Source of the DNA: Chloroflexota bacterium
GTDB taxonomy: Bacteria; Chloroflexota; Anaerolineae; Anaerolineales; VGOW01
Assembly (NCBI GenBank): GCA_016197225.1
Contig: JACPWC010000007.1
Location: 1-60,453 of the forward strand
Direction of reading: 5' to 3'
DNA length: 60,453 bases
Shown: positions 1-8,878 of the stretch, piece by piece
How positions within the stretch are numbered: the stretch's first letter is position 1
How the letters are laid out: every line of letters begins with the position of its first letter
Notes under the pieces: generated by a model
Databases searched by the model: none
What the model was told of the DNA's origin: nothing
Seen by the model: only the letters and a program-made list of their open reading frames with translations
Made by a program: the position numbers and the translations under genes

Positions 1-1031
1 AGCGAAGCGCGCGAATGCGACAGGAAAAGGAAGACGAGATCGAACGCGACCAAACCAGCATACAAAGCAAAACGTCGGCGATTCTGCCGGTGAACCAGGT
101 AGGCACGCCACATCAGCCAGGCGCTGGCCGCCGCCAGGATGAACCCCAAGTGGTTGGGGTTCACGGTCAAACCAGCATAGAGAAACTCGCCCGTATCAAG
201 GCTCCCCTCGATTTGCCCCGTGGGCGCAGCGGTCAAGGCAAACACAGCAAACAGCCAGAGAAAATCCAATGTCTGCGCTCGTTCGTGACGCATCACCCAG
301 GAATAACCGGCAATCAGCATCGTGGTGCTTACCCAGATAAAAACCAGCGACTTGGCGAGTGAAATCTGCGGCACCTCAGACCACGCAACGGTCATGAGCC
401 CCCAGAAGGCATAAACCAGAACCGCCCAGAACAGAGGATGCCCCAACACGCCAAGCACATCGCGCCCACGGTAAACCAACAGGAAAAATAACAACGCGGC
501 CAGAAAGCCCCAGCGCGTTGTGGTGTTGAAAATACCGTTGACGAAGGTAATGCCAGAGCCGATGAATGCCAGCAGACTTAGCGGGATGATCAACTCCCCC
601 GGTTTGAGAACGCGGCCATTCTCGCCTTCGCGCACCAGATCGTCCACGCATCCCACCCTATCCGTCGCGATCACCGCTAGGCTGGCGGCCATGGCCTCGT
701 TGATGACGAGTCCCCAAGGTTCCACGCGAGAAGGCAGGACAAACACATCCGCGCGACTATACGCATGTATCAAAGCATTACCCGAAAGCCGCCCGAGATA
801 TTCGACAGCGGGGTGGGTACGCGCAGCGGATTCTATTAAGCGGCGCATACTGCCATCACCGACGATTATCAGATGGCTTTTCCGGCTCTCCTTGGGCAAA
901 TCGACAAAGGCGTCCAGTAGATCTTGAATCCCCTTGTGCGGTTCCAGGCGACCGACGTAGAGAAACACCGTGGGTTTGTCACTGCATGAGGCAGAAGCTG
1001 CCTCCGCGCGATCACGATCAACCTGTTCCAT
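1..1031 (-). CDS. Fused fragment: GT4 glycosyltransferase C-terminal half joined to O-antigen ligase N-terminal half (runs off left edge)
   Basis: I translated this frame by hand; it has no stop codon from an ATG at 1031 to the left edge, about 343 codons. Residues 1-143 match the nucleotide-binding half of a GT4 glycosyltransferase: VFLYVGRLEPHKG opens it, LIIVGDG follows, and EPWGLVINEAMA is the sugar-nucleotide ExxxxxxxxE region. The acceptor-binding N-terminal half (normally about 160 residues) is absent. At ENGRVLKPG, where a GT4 should continue for about 80 more residues, the frame passes straight into hydrophobic segments typical of the O-antigen ligase/polymerase (Wzy/WaaL) family, with the hallmark NPNHLG and a later SHSRAS. 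Such proteins act in the inner membrane in polysaccharide assembly. Both halves are recognisable, but the fusion is very unlikely to be a working enzyme. It is either a deletion between two neighbouring cell-surface genes or an assembly chimera. Confidence 0.65.
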   Translation of the reverse strand, partial: MEQVDRDRAEAASASCSDKPTVFLYVGRLEPHKGIQDLLDAFVDLPKESRKSHLIIVGDGSMRRLIESAARTHPAVEYLGRLSGNALIHAYSRADVFVLPSRVEPWGLVINEAMAASLAVIATDRVGCVDDLVREGENGRVLKPGELIIPLSLLAFIGSGITFVNGIFNTTTRWGFLAALLFFLLVYRGRDVLGVLGHPLFWAVLVYAFWGLMTVAWSEVPQISLAKSLVFIWVSTTMLIAGYSWVMRHERAQTLDFLWLFAVFALTAAPTGQIEGSLDTGEFLYAGLTVNPNHLGFILAAASAWLMWRAYLVHRQNRRRFALYAGLVAFDLVFLFLSHSRAS

Positions 1032-2220
1032 GACTCAATCCGCCGACGAGTTGAGCGCCGGGATGGACGAGATCGAAAAAGAGGTCATGGACATTCGCGG
1101 GCTGTCGGCTTCCAAACCGGTGGAACGGCAGTTCATGACCAATGACGAACTGCGCGACTACAATCTCAATAGCTTTGAGGAAGATTACAGCCGCGAGGAA
1201 GCGGAAGACGACACCCGAACCCTGGTCGCCTTTGGCTTGCTCGACCCGTCGTTCGAGTTGTATGACTTCTACCTCGACCTGTATTCTGAAAACATCCTCG
1301 GCTTTTACGACGATGAGGCCGGGGAGGCGGGCAAGCTGTTCATCATCACCGAGAGCGGGCGGCTGGGCGCAGTGGAGCGCGTGACGTTCGCCCACGAGTT
1401 TCAACATGCTCTACAAGATCAGACCTACGGCCTCAAGGCCCTCGGCCTGAGCGACGAGGGCTGGGAGGCCGACTCGGAAAAATCCGCCGCCGCCCAGGCG
1501 CTGGTGGAAGGCGAGGCCATGGTGCTCGAAGGGCTGTGGCAGGAACAATACTTCACCCAGGCCGATTGGGATGAATACAATGCCAACGCCTACGCCGACC
1601 CGGACTCGGCCTACTACCGCGCGCCCGCCTACCTGCAAAAAGATTTCTACTTCCCCTACGACCAGGGCTTCCAATTCGTCAAGCGACTCTACGACCGGGG
1701 CGGCTGGGCCGAGGTGGACGCCGCCTTTGCCAACCCGCCCCTCAGCACCGAGATGATCCTGCACCCAGAAAAGTTTGACTCAGGTGAAGTTCCGCAAATC
1801 GTGGCCGCGCCCGTCCTCACCGACACCCTCGGCGCAAACTGGCGGCAGATTGACACCAACGTAATGGGCGAGTGGTACACCTCACTCATCCTTGAACAGA
1901 AAATTGACGAGGGCGAGGCGGCAGATGCCGCCGCCGGCTGGGGCGGCGACCGCTACACCGTCTCTTACAACGACTCCGCTGATCAAACCGTCGTCGCCTG
2001 GCACATTGTCTGGGACACGACGAGCGACACCGAAGAATTTGTGGATGCCTTCCAGCAGTACGGCGACGCCCGCTTTGGCGGCTCGGCAAAGGTTGGCGAG
2101 GGAAGTTTGTGCTGGCTGGACGGTAGCGCCTGCCTCTACTTCGCCCCGCAAGCTACGCTGTGGATTCTTGCACCCGACGCGGAAACGTTGGAGAAGGTGA
2201 GAGAGGCGGTTGATTTCTGA
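1030..2220 (+). CDS. HExxH metallopeptidase-like protein, 5' end probably lost
   Basis: About 396 residues from the ATG at 1030. The frame stays open back to 970, but that stretch is antisense to the glycosyltransferase fragment and looks non-native. HEFQHALQDQ (residues about 138-147) is a gluzincin-type zinc motif. A downstream EGEA about 30 residues later could supply the third ligand. I know proteins of this build as secreted or lipoprotein 'hypothetical proteins' of Chloroflexota, normally with an N-terminal signal peptide. None is present here, because the first residues already look like mature sequence (DEIEKEVMDIRGL). The start therefore sits at a junction where the opposite-strand gene is also cut. 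Function beyond probable proteolysis is unknown. The peptidase assignment rests on the motif alone. Confidence 0.7.
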   Translation: MTQSADELSAGMDEIEKEVMDIRGLSASKPVERQFMTNDELRDYNLNSFEEDYSREEAEDDTRTLVAFGLLDPSFELYDFYLDLYSENILGFYDDEAGEAGKLFIITESGRLGAVERVTFAHEFQHALQDQTYGLKALGLSDEGWEADSEKSAAAQALVEGEAMVLEGLWQEQYFTQADWDEYNANAYADPDSAYYRAPAYLQKDFYFPYDQGFQFVKRLYDRGGWAEVDAAFANPPLSTEMILHPEKFDSGEVPQIVAAPVLTDTLGANWRQIDTNVMGEWYTSLILEQKIDEGEAADAAAGWGGDRYTVSYNDSADQTVVAWHIVWDTTSDTEEFVDAFQQYGDARFGGSAKVGEGSLCWLDGSACLYFAPQATLWILAPDAETLEKVREAVDF

Positions 2221-2239
2221 GAGGCTTATTGCGTATTCA

Positions 2240-2278
2240 GTATTGCGTATTGCGTAGTGAGTAAACGATACGCAATAC
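2240..2278. repeat. TTGCGTA-type palindromic mini-repeat
   Basis: The ten bases GTATTGCGTA occur at 2240-2249 and again at 2247-2256. Their exact reverse complement TACGCAATAC is at 2269-2278, giving a hairpin with a 12-nt loop. The unit sits just upstream of the HAD gene. Read as protein on the minus strand it gives YAIRNTEYAI-like strings, a useful sign of this repeat family. Confidence 0.7.
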
Positions 2279-2301
2279 GTATTCGCCGCTTCGACACTTT
2301 G

Positions 2302-2997
2302 ATGCTCGACTTCGCCCGCATCCACGCCCTGCTCTTCGACCTGGACGGCACGCTAGCCGACACCGACGATGCTTACATCGCCGCCGTCGCCCGCATCATC
2401 CAACCCTTCCACGTTCTGTTTCCGGGCCGCAGTCCCACCCGCTTTTTGCGCTGGGGGCTGATGACGACCGAGACGCCCCTCAACTGGCTGATGACGGTTC
2501 CCGACCGCCTGAATCTCGATACGCTCCTGGCAACCGCCACCGACACTTTGTATCGCCTGCGCGGGCAAGGCTCGGCCAAACGTTTTCTGCTCATCGAAGG
2601 CGTCAGGCCGATGTTGGAGAGTCTGGCCGCCCGTTATCCGCTGGCGCTCGTCACTTCCCGTGACCGTCGCAACGCCGAAGGGTTTCTGGAGCAGTTTGAA
2701 CTGCGCCCTTATTTTCAAGTTGTGGTCTCGGCCCTCACCGCGCCCCGTATCAAACCACACCCGGCCCCGGTTTACCATGCGGCCCAGCAACTCGGCCTGC
2801 CGGTTGAAAACTGTGTGATGATTGGCGACACGACGATGGACATTCGGGCGGGCCGCCGAGCTGGGGCGCAAACAGTGGGCGTGTTGTGCGGCTTTGGCGA
2901 GCGAAGGGAATTGGAGCGAGCGGGAGCGACTCTGATTTTGAACAAGACTGCCGAGTTGACGGATGTGTTGTTGAAGCAACCGGCTTGGGAGAATTGA
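2302..2997 (+). CDS. HAD-superfamily hydrolase (phosphoglycolate-phosphatase-like)
   Basis: 231 residues from the ATG at 2302. An in-frame ATG at 2257 would add only residues encoded by the upstream palindromic repeat, so I prefer 2302. Haloacid dehalogenase motifs are complete: motif I FDLDGTLADT (nucleophile Asp13, Asp15), motif II VTS (about residue 115), motif III Lys in IKPHPAP, and motif IV GDTTMD. A helical cap lies between motifs I and II, as in the Gph/PGP subfamily. The likely reaction is phosphate-monoester hydrolysis; the substrate is not predictable, although phosphoglycolate or pyrophosphate are common for this group. The stop TGA abuts the next gene's GTG start, so it is probably co-transcribed with the roadblock gene. 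Confidence 0.85.
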   Translation: MLDFARIHALLFDLDGTLADTDDAYIAAVARIIQPFHVLFPGRSPTRFLRWGLMTTETPLNWLMTVPDRLNLDTLLATATDTLYRLRGQGSAKRFLLIEGVRPMLESLAARYPLALVTSRDRRNAEGFLEQFELRPYFQVVVSALTAPRIKPHPAPVYHAAQQLGLPVENCVMIGDTTMDIRAGRRAGAQTVGVLCGFGERRELERAGATLILNKTAELTDVLLKQPAWEN

Positions 2998-3366
2998 GTG
3001 CCTGATTCAAAAGAGCCTATCAAGGCCATCCTTCACGATATCCTCAGGGCCTCGCCCCACATCACGGCGGCGGCAGTGGTGCACTTGAGCGGATTGATCG
3101 TCGTTTCGGTGATGCCGTATTACGTGGAAGAAGAGCGCGTGTCGGCCATGTCGGCGGTGATGCTCCTGCTGGGCGAGCGCCTGACCGGAGCCATGAAGAA
3201 CGGCCAGCTCAACAAGGTGTACGTTCGGGGCGAAACCGGCCACACCGTCATCACGGCAATCGGCGAAGAGGCAGTGTTGTCCATCAATGCCAGCGATGAA
3301 GTGCCGCTTGGCTTGTTGTTTATTGAGATGGAACTGGCGGCTGAGAAATTGAGGGAGTTGGTGTAG
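2998..3366 (+). CDS. Roadblock/LC7 domain protein
   Basis: 122 residues starting with GTG directly after the HAD stop codon. The whole protein is one roadblock/LC7 fold: a leading helix, then AAAVVHLSGLIVVSVMP, a long helix with VSAMSAVMLLLGERL, and strands ending in PLGLLFIEMELAAEKLREL. In bacteria these small dimeric proteins usually partner with MglA-type GTPases or sensory kinases. No GTPase is present in this window, so the partner is unknown. The gene meets the ECF gene tail to tail. A short AGGGAAA/TTTCCCT dyad at 3367-3383 overlaps the gap and may end transcription, but it is weak. Confidence 0.8.
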   Translation: MPDSKEPIKAILHDILRASPHITAAAVVHLSGLIVVSVMPYYVEEERVSAMSAVMLLLGERLTGAMKNGQLNKVYVRGETGHTVITAIGEEAVLSINASDEVPLGLLFIEMELAAEKLRELV

Positions 3367-3381
3367 AGGGAAACCCTTTCC

Positions 3382-4275
3382 CTACTCTTGAACCAAATCG
3401 TAGACGACTATCACAATTGGCAACAGGATTGCCAGCGCGATCAGACCCGGCCCCGCCGCCGGAATAAACTCCCTTTCAATCGTCTCTGCTAAAGTAACGC
3501 CTATCAACCAGGTGTCGGCCACCGCGGTCAACCCCAGCCCGACGATGACGCCGACGCTTCCCCATAACGTTGCCAGCGCCCACTGCTGACGATTGGGAAA
3601 GGCAAAGCGCAGAGCAATAGCCAATCCTGCGCCGATCAGAACCGAGAGGCCCATGAGGAATGAAAGTTGAGTCGCCGGGCTGGCGAAGAAAAAGGCGGTG
3701 GCGATGAGTCCGCCCGCCCCGGTGATGGCCGTTGCCACGTCGAGCGACTGTTTTTCGTCGCTCATCAGAGTCGCCATCCCAGCTACGAGTCCAACAATGC
3801 CGTGCGCCACTGCCCAGTGCGGTGAGACGAGTCCCGCAAACAACTCGCCCACGATGGTGCCCGCCGCGCCGGTCATGAAGCCGACCGCCGGGCCGAACAT
3901 GAAACCGAAAAAGACCGGCACGACCAGCGCCGGTTTAAGCGTCACCTGGCTGAACGACGGGAGGGTGAATGTTTGCCCGTTGAACAGCCAGGCCAGCACG
4001 CCGTAAACAATTGCGCCCACGACCATCAACACAATTTGACGTGAGCCGACCGTCCAATCAAGTGATTCGGCGGTGGCATAAGCGACGCCAAGCACCAGCA
4101 TCAGGCCGATGATGGCCGTGAGCACACGCGGCTGAACTGCCGCCGGGCTGATGTCGAGGAGCGACTCATCCTGGCTCTTGATGACCGAAGCGATGAAATA
4201 GGCGACGACGACGAGCGCCAACAGCGCAACCAGGCAGGCGGCGAGGCCTTGCAAGTTCTTCAACGAGTTTGTCAT
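3382..4275 (-). CDS. ECF-transporter S-component-like membrane protein
   Basis: 297 residues, very hydrophobic. The first part (to about residue 80) has two to three extra membrane segments. The C-terminal part carries the ECF S-component pattern seen also in the gene at 12580: AIVYGVLAWLFNGQ, then PALVVPVFFGFMFGPAVGF and a helix with GTIVGELFAGL. S-components are the substrate-binding membrane subunits of energy-coupling-factor vitamin transporters. It lies 21 nt downstream of hmgA on the same strand, so it is probably the last gene of the tyrosine-degradation operon. No A or T subunits are adjacent. The ECF module at 10.9-14.1 kb could supply them, as in group II ECF systems that share one module. 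Substrate unknown. Confidence 0.7.
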   Translation of the reverse strand: MTNSLKNLQGLAACLVALLALVVVAYFIASVIKSQDESLLDISPAAVQPRVLTAIIGLMLVLGVAYATAESLDWTVGSRQIVLMVVGAIVYGVLAWLFNGQTFTLPSFSQVTLKPALVVPVFFGFMFGPAVGFMTGAAGTIVGELFAGLVSPHWAVAHGIVGLVAGMATLMSDEKQSLDVATAITGAGGLIATAFFFASPATQLSFLMGLSVLIGAGLAIALRFAFPNRQQWALATLWGSVGVIVGLGLTAVADTWLIGVTLAETIEREFIPAAGPGLIALAILLPIVIVVYDLVQE

Positions 4276-4296
4276 TTCTATTTGGCTCCTAAAGTG

Positions 4297-5457
4297 TCAT
4301 TCATGCTCAACCCAACTGTAAGCGTATCGTTCGTCTTCACACTCCAGCGCGAAAGCTGTGACGTGAAGCGGGTGGAAGGTGTCGCACATCACCGCCAGTT
4401 CTTCCGTGCGCGCCTTGCCGATGCTGGCTTCTGACGTGCCAGGGTGCGGGCCGTGCGGCAGGCCGCCGGGGTGCAGGCTGAAGTCGAATTGCTCCACGCC
4501 CTTGCGGCTCATGAAGTTGCCTTCGGCGTAATACAGCACTTCGTCCGAGTTGACGTTGGCGTGATTGTAGGGCGCGGGAATCGCCAGCGGATGATAGTCG
4601 AACATGCGCGGCACGAATGAGCAGATGACGAAATTCCAGCCCTCAAAAGTCTGGTGCACTGGCGGCGGCTGATGAACACGCCCGGTGATCGGCTCGAAGT
4701 CGGCAATGTTGAAGGCGTAAGGGTAGAGGAAGCCGTCCCAGCCGATCACGTCCAGTGGGTGATGATCAAGGATGTGGCGGTGAAACTCGCCGCGCGCCTT
4801 GACTCGCACCTCAAAGTCACCCGCCTCATCATGGGTCTCCAACTCTTTCGGCACCCGGATGTCGCGCTCGCAGTAGGGGCTGTGCTCGAGGAACTGGCCG
4901 TACTCGTTGCGGTAGCGTTGAGGCGGCTCAAAGTCGTGGGCCGACTCAAAGACCAACATCCGGTGGCCGGCGCCCCGAAGTTCCATCCGCCACGTTGTGC
5001 TGATCGGAATATTGAGATAGTCGCCCGGCCCGAAGTCCAGCTTGCCAAACTGCGAGTGAAGCGTGCCTTCGCCTTGATGAATGAAGTACAACTCATGCGC
5101 TTCGCCGTTGCGGTAATGATAGCTCATGGACTCAGTCGGGCGGACGACGGCCATCGTCACATTTTCGTTGCCCAGCAAAACCCGCCGCCCGCTGAGTGGG
5201 TCGCCGCCTTGTGGAACATCCTTGCTCTTGAACAGCCGGTGGCGGAGCGGGCCGTAATCCACGTACTCCACTTTAGCGCTGCCCAGCGTTTCGGCGTGCT
5301 TGATCTGCGTGGGCTGGTGGCAGTGGTAGAGGATGGACTGGATGCCGGAGAAGCCTTTGGTGCCCATCACCTGCTCGCGATAGAGCGAGCCGTCCGGCTT
5401 GCGGAACTGGGTGTGGCGTTTGGGTGGGATTTGGCCGAGGGTGTGGTAGAAGGGCAT
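4297..5457 (-). CDS. hmgA: Homogentisate 1,2-dioxygenase
   Basis: 386 residues, the shorter bacterial form. The enzyme opens the aromatic ring of homogentisate to maleylacetoacetate using Fe(II), a step of tyrosine and phenylalanine breakdown in the cytoplasm. The start MPFYHTLGQIPPKRHTQFRK is typical of the family. A cupin core is visible (YHYRNGEAHELYFIHQGEG, then FGPGDYLNIP). The C-terminal iron site is suggested by PYNHANVNSDE (about residue 297) and LPHGPHPG (about residue 334). The start codon lies 3 nt after the restriction-endonuclease stop, and its Shine-Dalgarno GAGGAGG is made by the last codons of that gene, so translation of the two is physically linked. With fahA and hppD upstream the pathway is nearly complete; no maleylacetoacetate isomerase is seen. 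Confidence 0.9.
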   Translation of the reverse strand: MPFYHTLGQIPPKRHTQFRKPDGSLYREQVMGTKGFSGIQSILYHCHQPTQIKHAETLGSAKVEYVDYGPLRHRLFKSKDVPQGGDPLSGRRVLLGNENVTMAVVRPTESMSYHYRNGEAHELYFIHQGEGTLHSQFGKLDFGPGDYLNIPISTTWRMELRGAGHRMLVFESAHDFEPPQRYRNEYGQFLEHSPYCERDIRVPKELETHDEAGDFEVRVKARGEFHRHILDHHPLDVIGWDGFLYPYAFNIADFEPITGRVHQPPPVHQTFEGWNFVICSFVPRMFDYHPLAIPAPYNHANVNSDEVLYYAEGNFMSRKGVEQFDFSLHPGGLPHGPHPGTSEASIGKARTEELAVMCDTFHPLHVTAFALECEDERYAYSWVEHE

Positions 5458-5460
5458 AAC

Positions 5461-6603
5461 CTATTCCTCCTCAGGTTCCTCATCCGTTTCAACAGGAGAG
5501 AAGCCGGATAAAAAATCTTGAATCCGAGTAGTAGCCAGTTTAGTCTTCAAATAGCTTTCTATTTTGCCGTCCGGCATAGAAGCGAGCTTGTGTTTGTAGC
5601 CCAATCGCGCTTCGAGACGTTGAGCCAAATCCCTCAGCCAATATCGCATGCTCATCTGAATAATTTCCGCTCCGATTTTATCGGCAGCCCTGCGGGTTTT
5701 GCTGGTATTGGGCAGGCGATCCACTACAATAAAAGTTTGTGAGGCGTGTGTTGTGCCGCCGATCTCCATCTCTCGGGCATAGCGTGTAAGTTTATCCTTT
5801 GAAATCTCCGAATTTCCTGGGCCGATGAAACCTATATCAAATCGGGCCAACTTGCCGGGCTGGTACAGCAACGTCGCATCGCATTCTCGCGTATCGGAGC
5901 TATCAGCCAGCCAAAAGACTTTGTGAGTTTTCGTGTTGGTTGTGCGCCCAACCAATTGGAATCCAAGCACGGAAAGGGCTGAACCAAGCACAAGCCGTTC
6001 AAACAACTTGCCATAGGTAGATTTATCTGAGCCGCGTATGGTAAGGGTCAAGCTTCCGATCGCGGTGGTCAGACGCGCAATATCCTCCCACCCCATTTCA
6101 ACCCTGTTGCCTTTCTTGTCTTCAACAAACCCCAAAGTCATTTTGAGGTCGCCCATGTCTGCACGGCATTGTGCCGCTGAGGCTTGAATGATGCTTTCAA
6201 ATTCCGCAACATAGGCTGCTCGCTCTTTAGGATCGCTTCTGAGAACATTCTGCACTGATTTTCCAGTCAGTCCAATGACCCACTGAGCCAGCCAAGTGCT
6301 GACTTTGTCATTTCTCTTCGTCTCTTCAAGTTGTTGCACAGCCATTTTTGATAGCTGACTAGAAAAATCATCAACTTCACTGAAACCGCGCGCGAATAGA
6401 GCTACCATAGCGCCGCTAATTTGTGCAATACGTTGCCGGGTCAACGGCTCTGTCTGTTTGCGAATGTTCTCCCCCATAAGAACACTCAAGACAGCTCGTT
6501 TGGCGGTCTCTAAGCCTATCCGTTCAATGAACTCTTTGCCGCCCCCCGTCAATAGAATTCGGCCACTCTCTGGGAACAAGTCGTTTAGCGAAACTTTATC
6601 CAC
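5461..6603 (-). CDS. Type II restriction endonuclease, CfrBI-like
   Basis: 380 residues. The N-terminus ([21 protein letters not shown] is the start of the match) and overall length resemble the CfrBI family of type II restriction endonucleases, which cut a CCWWGG-type site. I recall this family from memory, so the site here is only a guess. A C-terminal half with [20 protein letters not shown], followed by QTFIVVDR, fits a PD-(D/E)xK-like core, but I cannot fix the catalytic residues. The tail is acidic. It overlaps the end of the methyltransferase gene by 8 nt, as expected of a coupled restriction-modification pair. Its base composition is more AT-rich than hmgA and fahA on either side, suggesting acquisition by transfer. 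Confidence 0.7.
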   Translation of the reverse strand: MDKVSLNDLFPESGRILLTGGGKEFIERIGLETAKRAVLSVLMGENIRKQTEPLTRQRIAQISGAMVALFARGFSEVDDFSSQLSKMAVQQLEETKRNDKVSTWLAQWVIGLTGKSVQNVLRSDPKERAAYVAEFESIIQASAAQCRADMGDLKMTLGFVEDKKGNRVEMGWEDIARLTTAIGSLTLTIRGSDKSTYGKLFERLVLGSALSVLGFQLVGRTTNTKTHKVFWLADSSDTRECDATLLYQPGKLARFDIGFIGPGNSEISKDKLTRYAREMEIGGTTHASQTFIVVDRLPNTSKTRRAADKIGAEIIQMSMRYWLRDLAQRLEARLGYKHKLASMPDGKIESYLKTKLATTRIQDFLSGFSPVETDEEPEEE

Positions 6604-7831
6604 GTTTCCGACTCCGTTTCACATGATATTCTCGAGGCTTCTCAAACAATCTGAGAGCGGGGGCTGGGGCCGTGCAGTTAAGCCACAGGATGTTTTCAGA
6701 AGCTTTGCCAAGCCAAGAGTCAACTGAGCCTTTGATGAGTTCGATGTAATCAGGGTTGATGTCAAATAACACGAACCGACGGCCCAGCTTTGCCGCCGCT
6801 GCCCCCACCGTGCCAGAGCCTGCAAACGGGTCCATCACCACGTCGTTTTTGAAGGAATAGTATTTGATGACTTTCTCAGCCAATTCCAGCGGAAAGGCAG
6901 CGGGGTGCTTTGAATTGGTTGCGGGTTGAATACGCCAGATGTTGGTGCGCTCATAATCGTCGTCGATCTTGGAGTCAGCTACTAATTGTCGGTCGGGGTG
7001 AGTGCGAATATGCCAGTCAATCAACATATCTGTCTGTTTGCGATAAACAAGAACATATTCGGTGACTGGCACGGCCTTGTATTGAAGAGGGTTTCGGTCA
7101 GCCGCAAACCGACGGCCTCGCCCGGTTGCCCAACCAGCGCCTTCAGGCTTGACCCAGATAATATCGTCTATGAAATCAAAGCCTTCTTCGATAAAAATTC
7201 GATGTAACTCAAAAGGCACCGCTATCCGTTTAGACGACTCATTCCGGCTTGCCCGCCGTATAAGAACAGGAGCCGTATTCATCACCAAGAAACGGCCTTC
7301 ACCCAAAATTTTATGTGCTCGGCGTATTACTTGGCGCATTTCAAACAGGTACTTTTCATATTCTTCATATTCACTATACTCAGGGCGAGCGTTAAAGTAG
7401 GGGGGCGAGGTGAAGATAAGATCAACAGAACCCGCTGGCATTTCGTCTATGAGGTCAACACAATTTCCTAACCCAACTGTGTTGCGGAGCGGCGAAAGAG
7501 TATACTCAGCCTTTGATTTGTGCTTGTGAGCCACTGACCCATTGCCTCGCTGAAGCAGGCGGGCCTCTAAAATTTCGGGCTTGGTCGTCTTGTGGTAGAG
7601 AATCTCTGTTGTATAAGCATCTATAACGACTTCACCGATTTTGGCGTTTTGCTGGTCGCAAAGAGGTACGCGCCAAACATGATACCGATCATCAACTTCC
7701 GGGAGCCCTAGTTTGGCGGCTTTTTTCAGATCGATTTCCGAGAGCCAACCATCGGTGATCTCCCTTGCTTGAGCAACCGTTGTCACTAAATATTTACGAG
7801 CTTCAGAAACTAATTGCCTTTTTCGTGTCAT
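6596..7831 (-). CDS. Site-specific DNA methyltransferase (beta class, probably N4-cytosine)
   Basis: 411 residues. Motif [14 protein letters not shown] (about residue 140) precedes motif [13 protein letters not shown] (about residue 332), the beta-class order. SPPY rather than DPPY favours N4-cytosine, as in M.CfrBI. Residues 1-110 are an extra N-terminal region with [18 protein letters not shown], possibly target recognition. The protein would modify the host site and protect it from the endonuclease encoded next. Its ATG overlaps the fahA stop as ATGA (7828-7831), so it is translationally coupled to a catabolic gene. AT-richer than its flanks. Confidence 0.85.
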   Translation of the reverse strand: MTRKRQLVSEARKYLVTTVAQAREITDGWLSEIDLKKAAKLGLPEVDDRYHVWRVPLCDQQNAKIGEVVIDAYTTEILYHKTTKPEILEARLLQRGNGSVAHKHKSKAEYTLSPLRNTVGLGNCVDLIDEMPAGSVDLIFTSPPYFNARPEYSEYEEYEKYLFEMRQVIRRAHKILGEGRFLVMNTAPVLIRRASRNESSKRIAVPFELHRIFIEEGFDFIDDIIWVKPEGAGWATGRGRRFAADRNPLQYKAVPVTEYVLVYRKQTDMLIDWHIRTHPDRQLVADSKIDDDYERTNIWRIQPATNSKHPAAFPLELAEKVIKYYSFKNDVVMDPFAGSGTVGAAAAKLGRRFVLFDINPDYIELIKGSVDSWLGKASENILWLNCTAPAPALRLFEKPREYHVKRSRKRG

Positions 7832-8814
7832 GCTATTCTATTCCTCAGTATCCCCAACCTCTCAATCTCCAACTCCACTACATCGCCCAGCTGAAGCCAG
7901 GGGCCTTCGCCTTTGGTTAGCTCCAGCAGGCAGCCGGTGCCTACCGTGCCCGAACCCAGCACATCGCCGGGCAGGAGGAAGGCGTCAGCCGAAGCGCGCT
8001 CGACGATCTGGCCGAACGACCAGTGAATGTCCTTGAAGTTGCCGCGTGAGCGTTCGACGCCGTTCACCCGCGCCGCCATCTCCAGGTCGAACACGCCGGG
8101 CTTGCCCGTCGCCCGATCGCGCAATTCGTCAATCGTCACCAGCCACGGGCCAAGCGAGGTGGCAAAGTCCTTGGCCTTGGCCGGGCCGAGCATCTTCATC
8201 TCCTTGCGTTGAACGTCCCGCGCCGACCAGTCGTTCATGATCATATAGCCGAAAATATACTCTTCCGCTTTCTCTGCCGGGATGTCGCGCCCGGTCTTGC
8301 CGATCACGCAGGCGATCTCCAACTCGTAGTCGAGCGCCTGCGTGTATTTTGGACAAGGCACTTGTTCGTCGTGGCCGAAAATAGAATTAGGGTTGGTGAA
8401 GTAGAAGGCGGGGAACTCGTACCACTCCTCAGGCACTTCGCGCCCGCGGTTGGCGTAAGCGGCGGTGACGTGGCCCTCGAAAGCGTAGAAGTCGCGCAGA
8501 CTCATGGGGCGCGGCAAAGGCGGGAACAACTGCACTTCGTTCAGCCGCCACCCCACCCTGGCCCGGTGCGCTCCTTTCACCATCGTCGGGTCAACGCCGT
8601 CCAGCACGTTGAGCAGATTCCGGGCGTACAACCACGCCGGTTGCCCGGCATGAATCAGCCCAAAGACAGAATCCGGCAATGGCTCCGGCGGCAGGCCGCG
8701 CGCGCCCTGCGCCCAGCTTTGGGCCGCGTGCAAGTCAATCACCACATCGTCAAGCACCGTGCCGAGCCGGGCTTCGCGGGGAGAGTCGGGAGTGACAAAG
8801 GTAACGAGTTTCAT
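7828..8814 (-). CDS. Fumarylacetoacetate hydrolase family protein
   Basis: 328 residues. It belongs to the FAH family, which hydrolyses fumarylacetoacetate to fumarate and acetoacetate, the last step of tyrosine degradation. Family marks are the N-terminal KLVTF strand, the metal-site segment [35 protein letters not shown], and the C-terminal [13 protein letters not shown]. The context with hppD and hmgA supports true fumarylacetoacetase activity rather than a promiscuous acylpyruvase. It lies 61 nt after hppD across a palindromic repeat and overlaps the methyltransferase start by 4 nt. Base composition is GC-rich, like hppD and hmgA. Confidence 0.88.
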   Translation of the reverse strand: MKLVTFVTPDSPREARLGTVLDDVVIDLHAAQSWAQGARGLPPEPLPDSVFGLIHAGQPAWLYARNLLNVLDGVDPTMVKGAHRARVGWRLNEVQLFPPLPRPMSLRDFYAFEGHVTAAYANRGREVPEEWYEFPAFYFTNPNSIFGHDEQVPCPKYTQALDYELEIACVIGKTGRDIPAEKAEEYIFGYMIMNDWSARDVQRKEMKMLGPAKAKDFATSLGPWLVTIDELRDRATGKPGVFDLEMAARVNGVERSRGNFKDIHWSFGQIVERASADAFLLPGDVLGSGTVGTGCLLELTKGEGPWLQLGDVVELEIERLGILRNRIA

Positions 8815-8817
8815 TTT

Positions 8818-8878
8818 CGATTTTGGATTTTAGATTTTGGACTGCAATCAGCAATCGAAAATCCCAAATCTAAAATCA
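8818..8878. repeat. GATTTTGGATTTT-type palindromic mini-repeat
   Basis: This AT-rich element fills the hppD-fahA gap. GATTTTAGATTTTGG (8826-8840) pairs with CCCAAATCTAAAATC (8863-8877). Its right end supplies the hppD stop codon (8876-8878). A related copy lies at 31984-32023 inside coding sequence. Confidence 0.7.

Noticed and set aside
1882-2325. A 147-codon minus-strand frame containing YAIRNTEYAI
   Set aside because: It is antisense to the HExxH gene and reads through the palindromic repeat. The string is a translated repeat, not a protein.
3367-3383. Terminator between the roadblock and ECF genes
   Set aside because: The AGGGAAA/TTTCCCT stem is only 7 bp with a 3-nt loop and no T-tract, so it is too weak to list as a feature.
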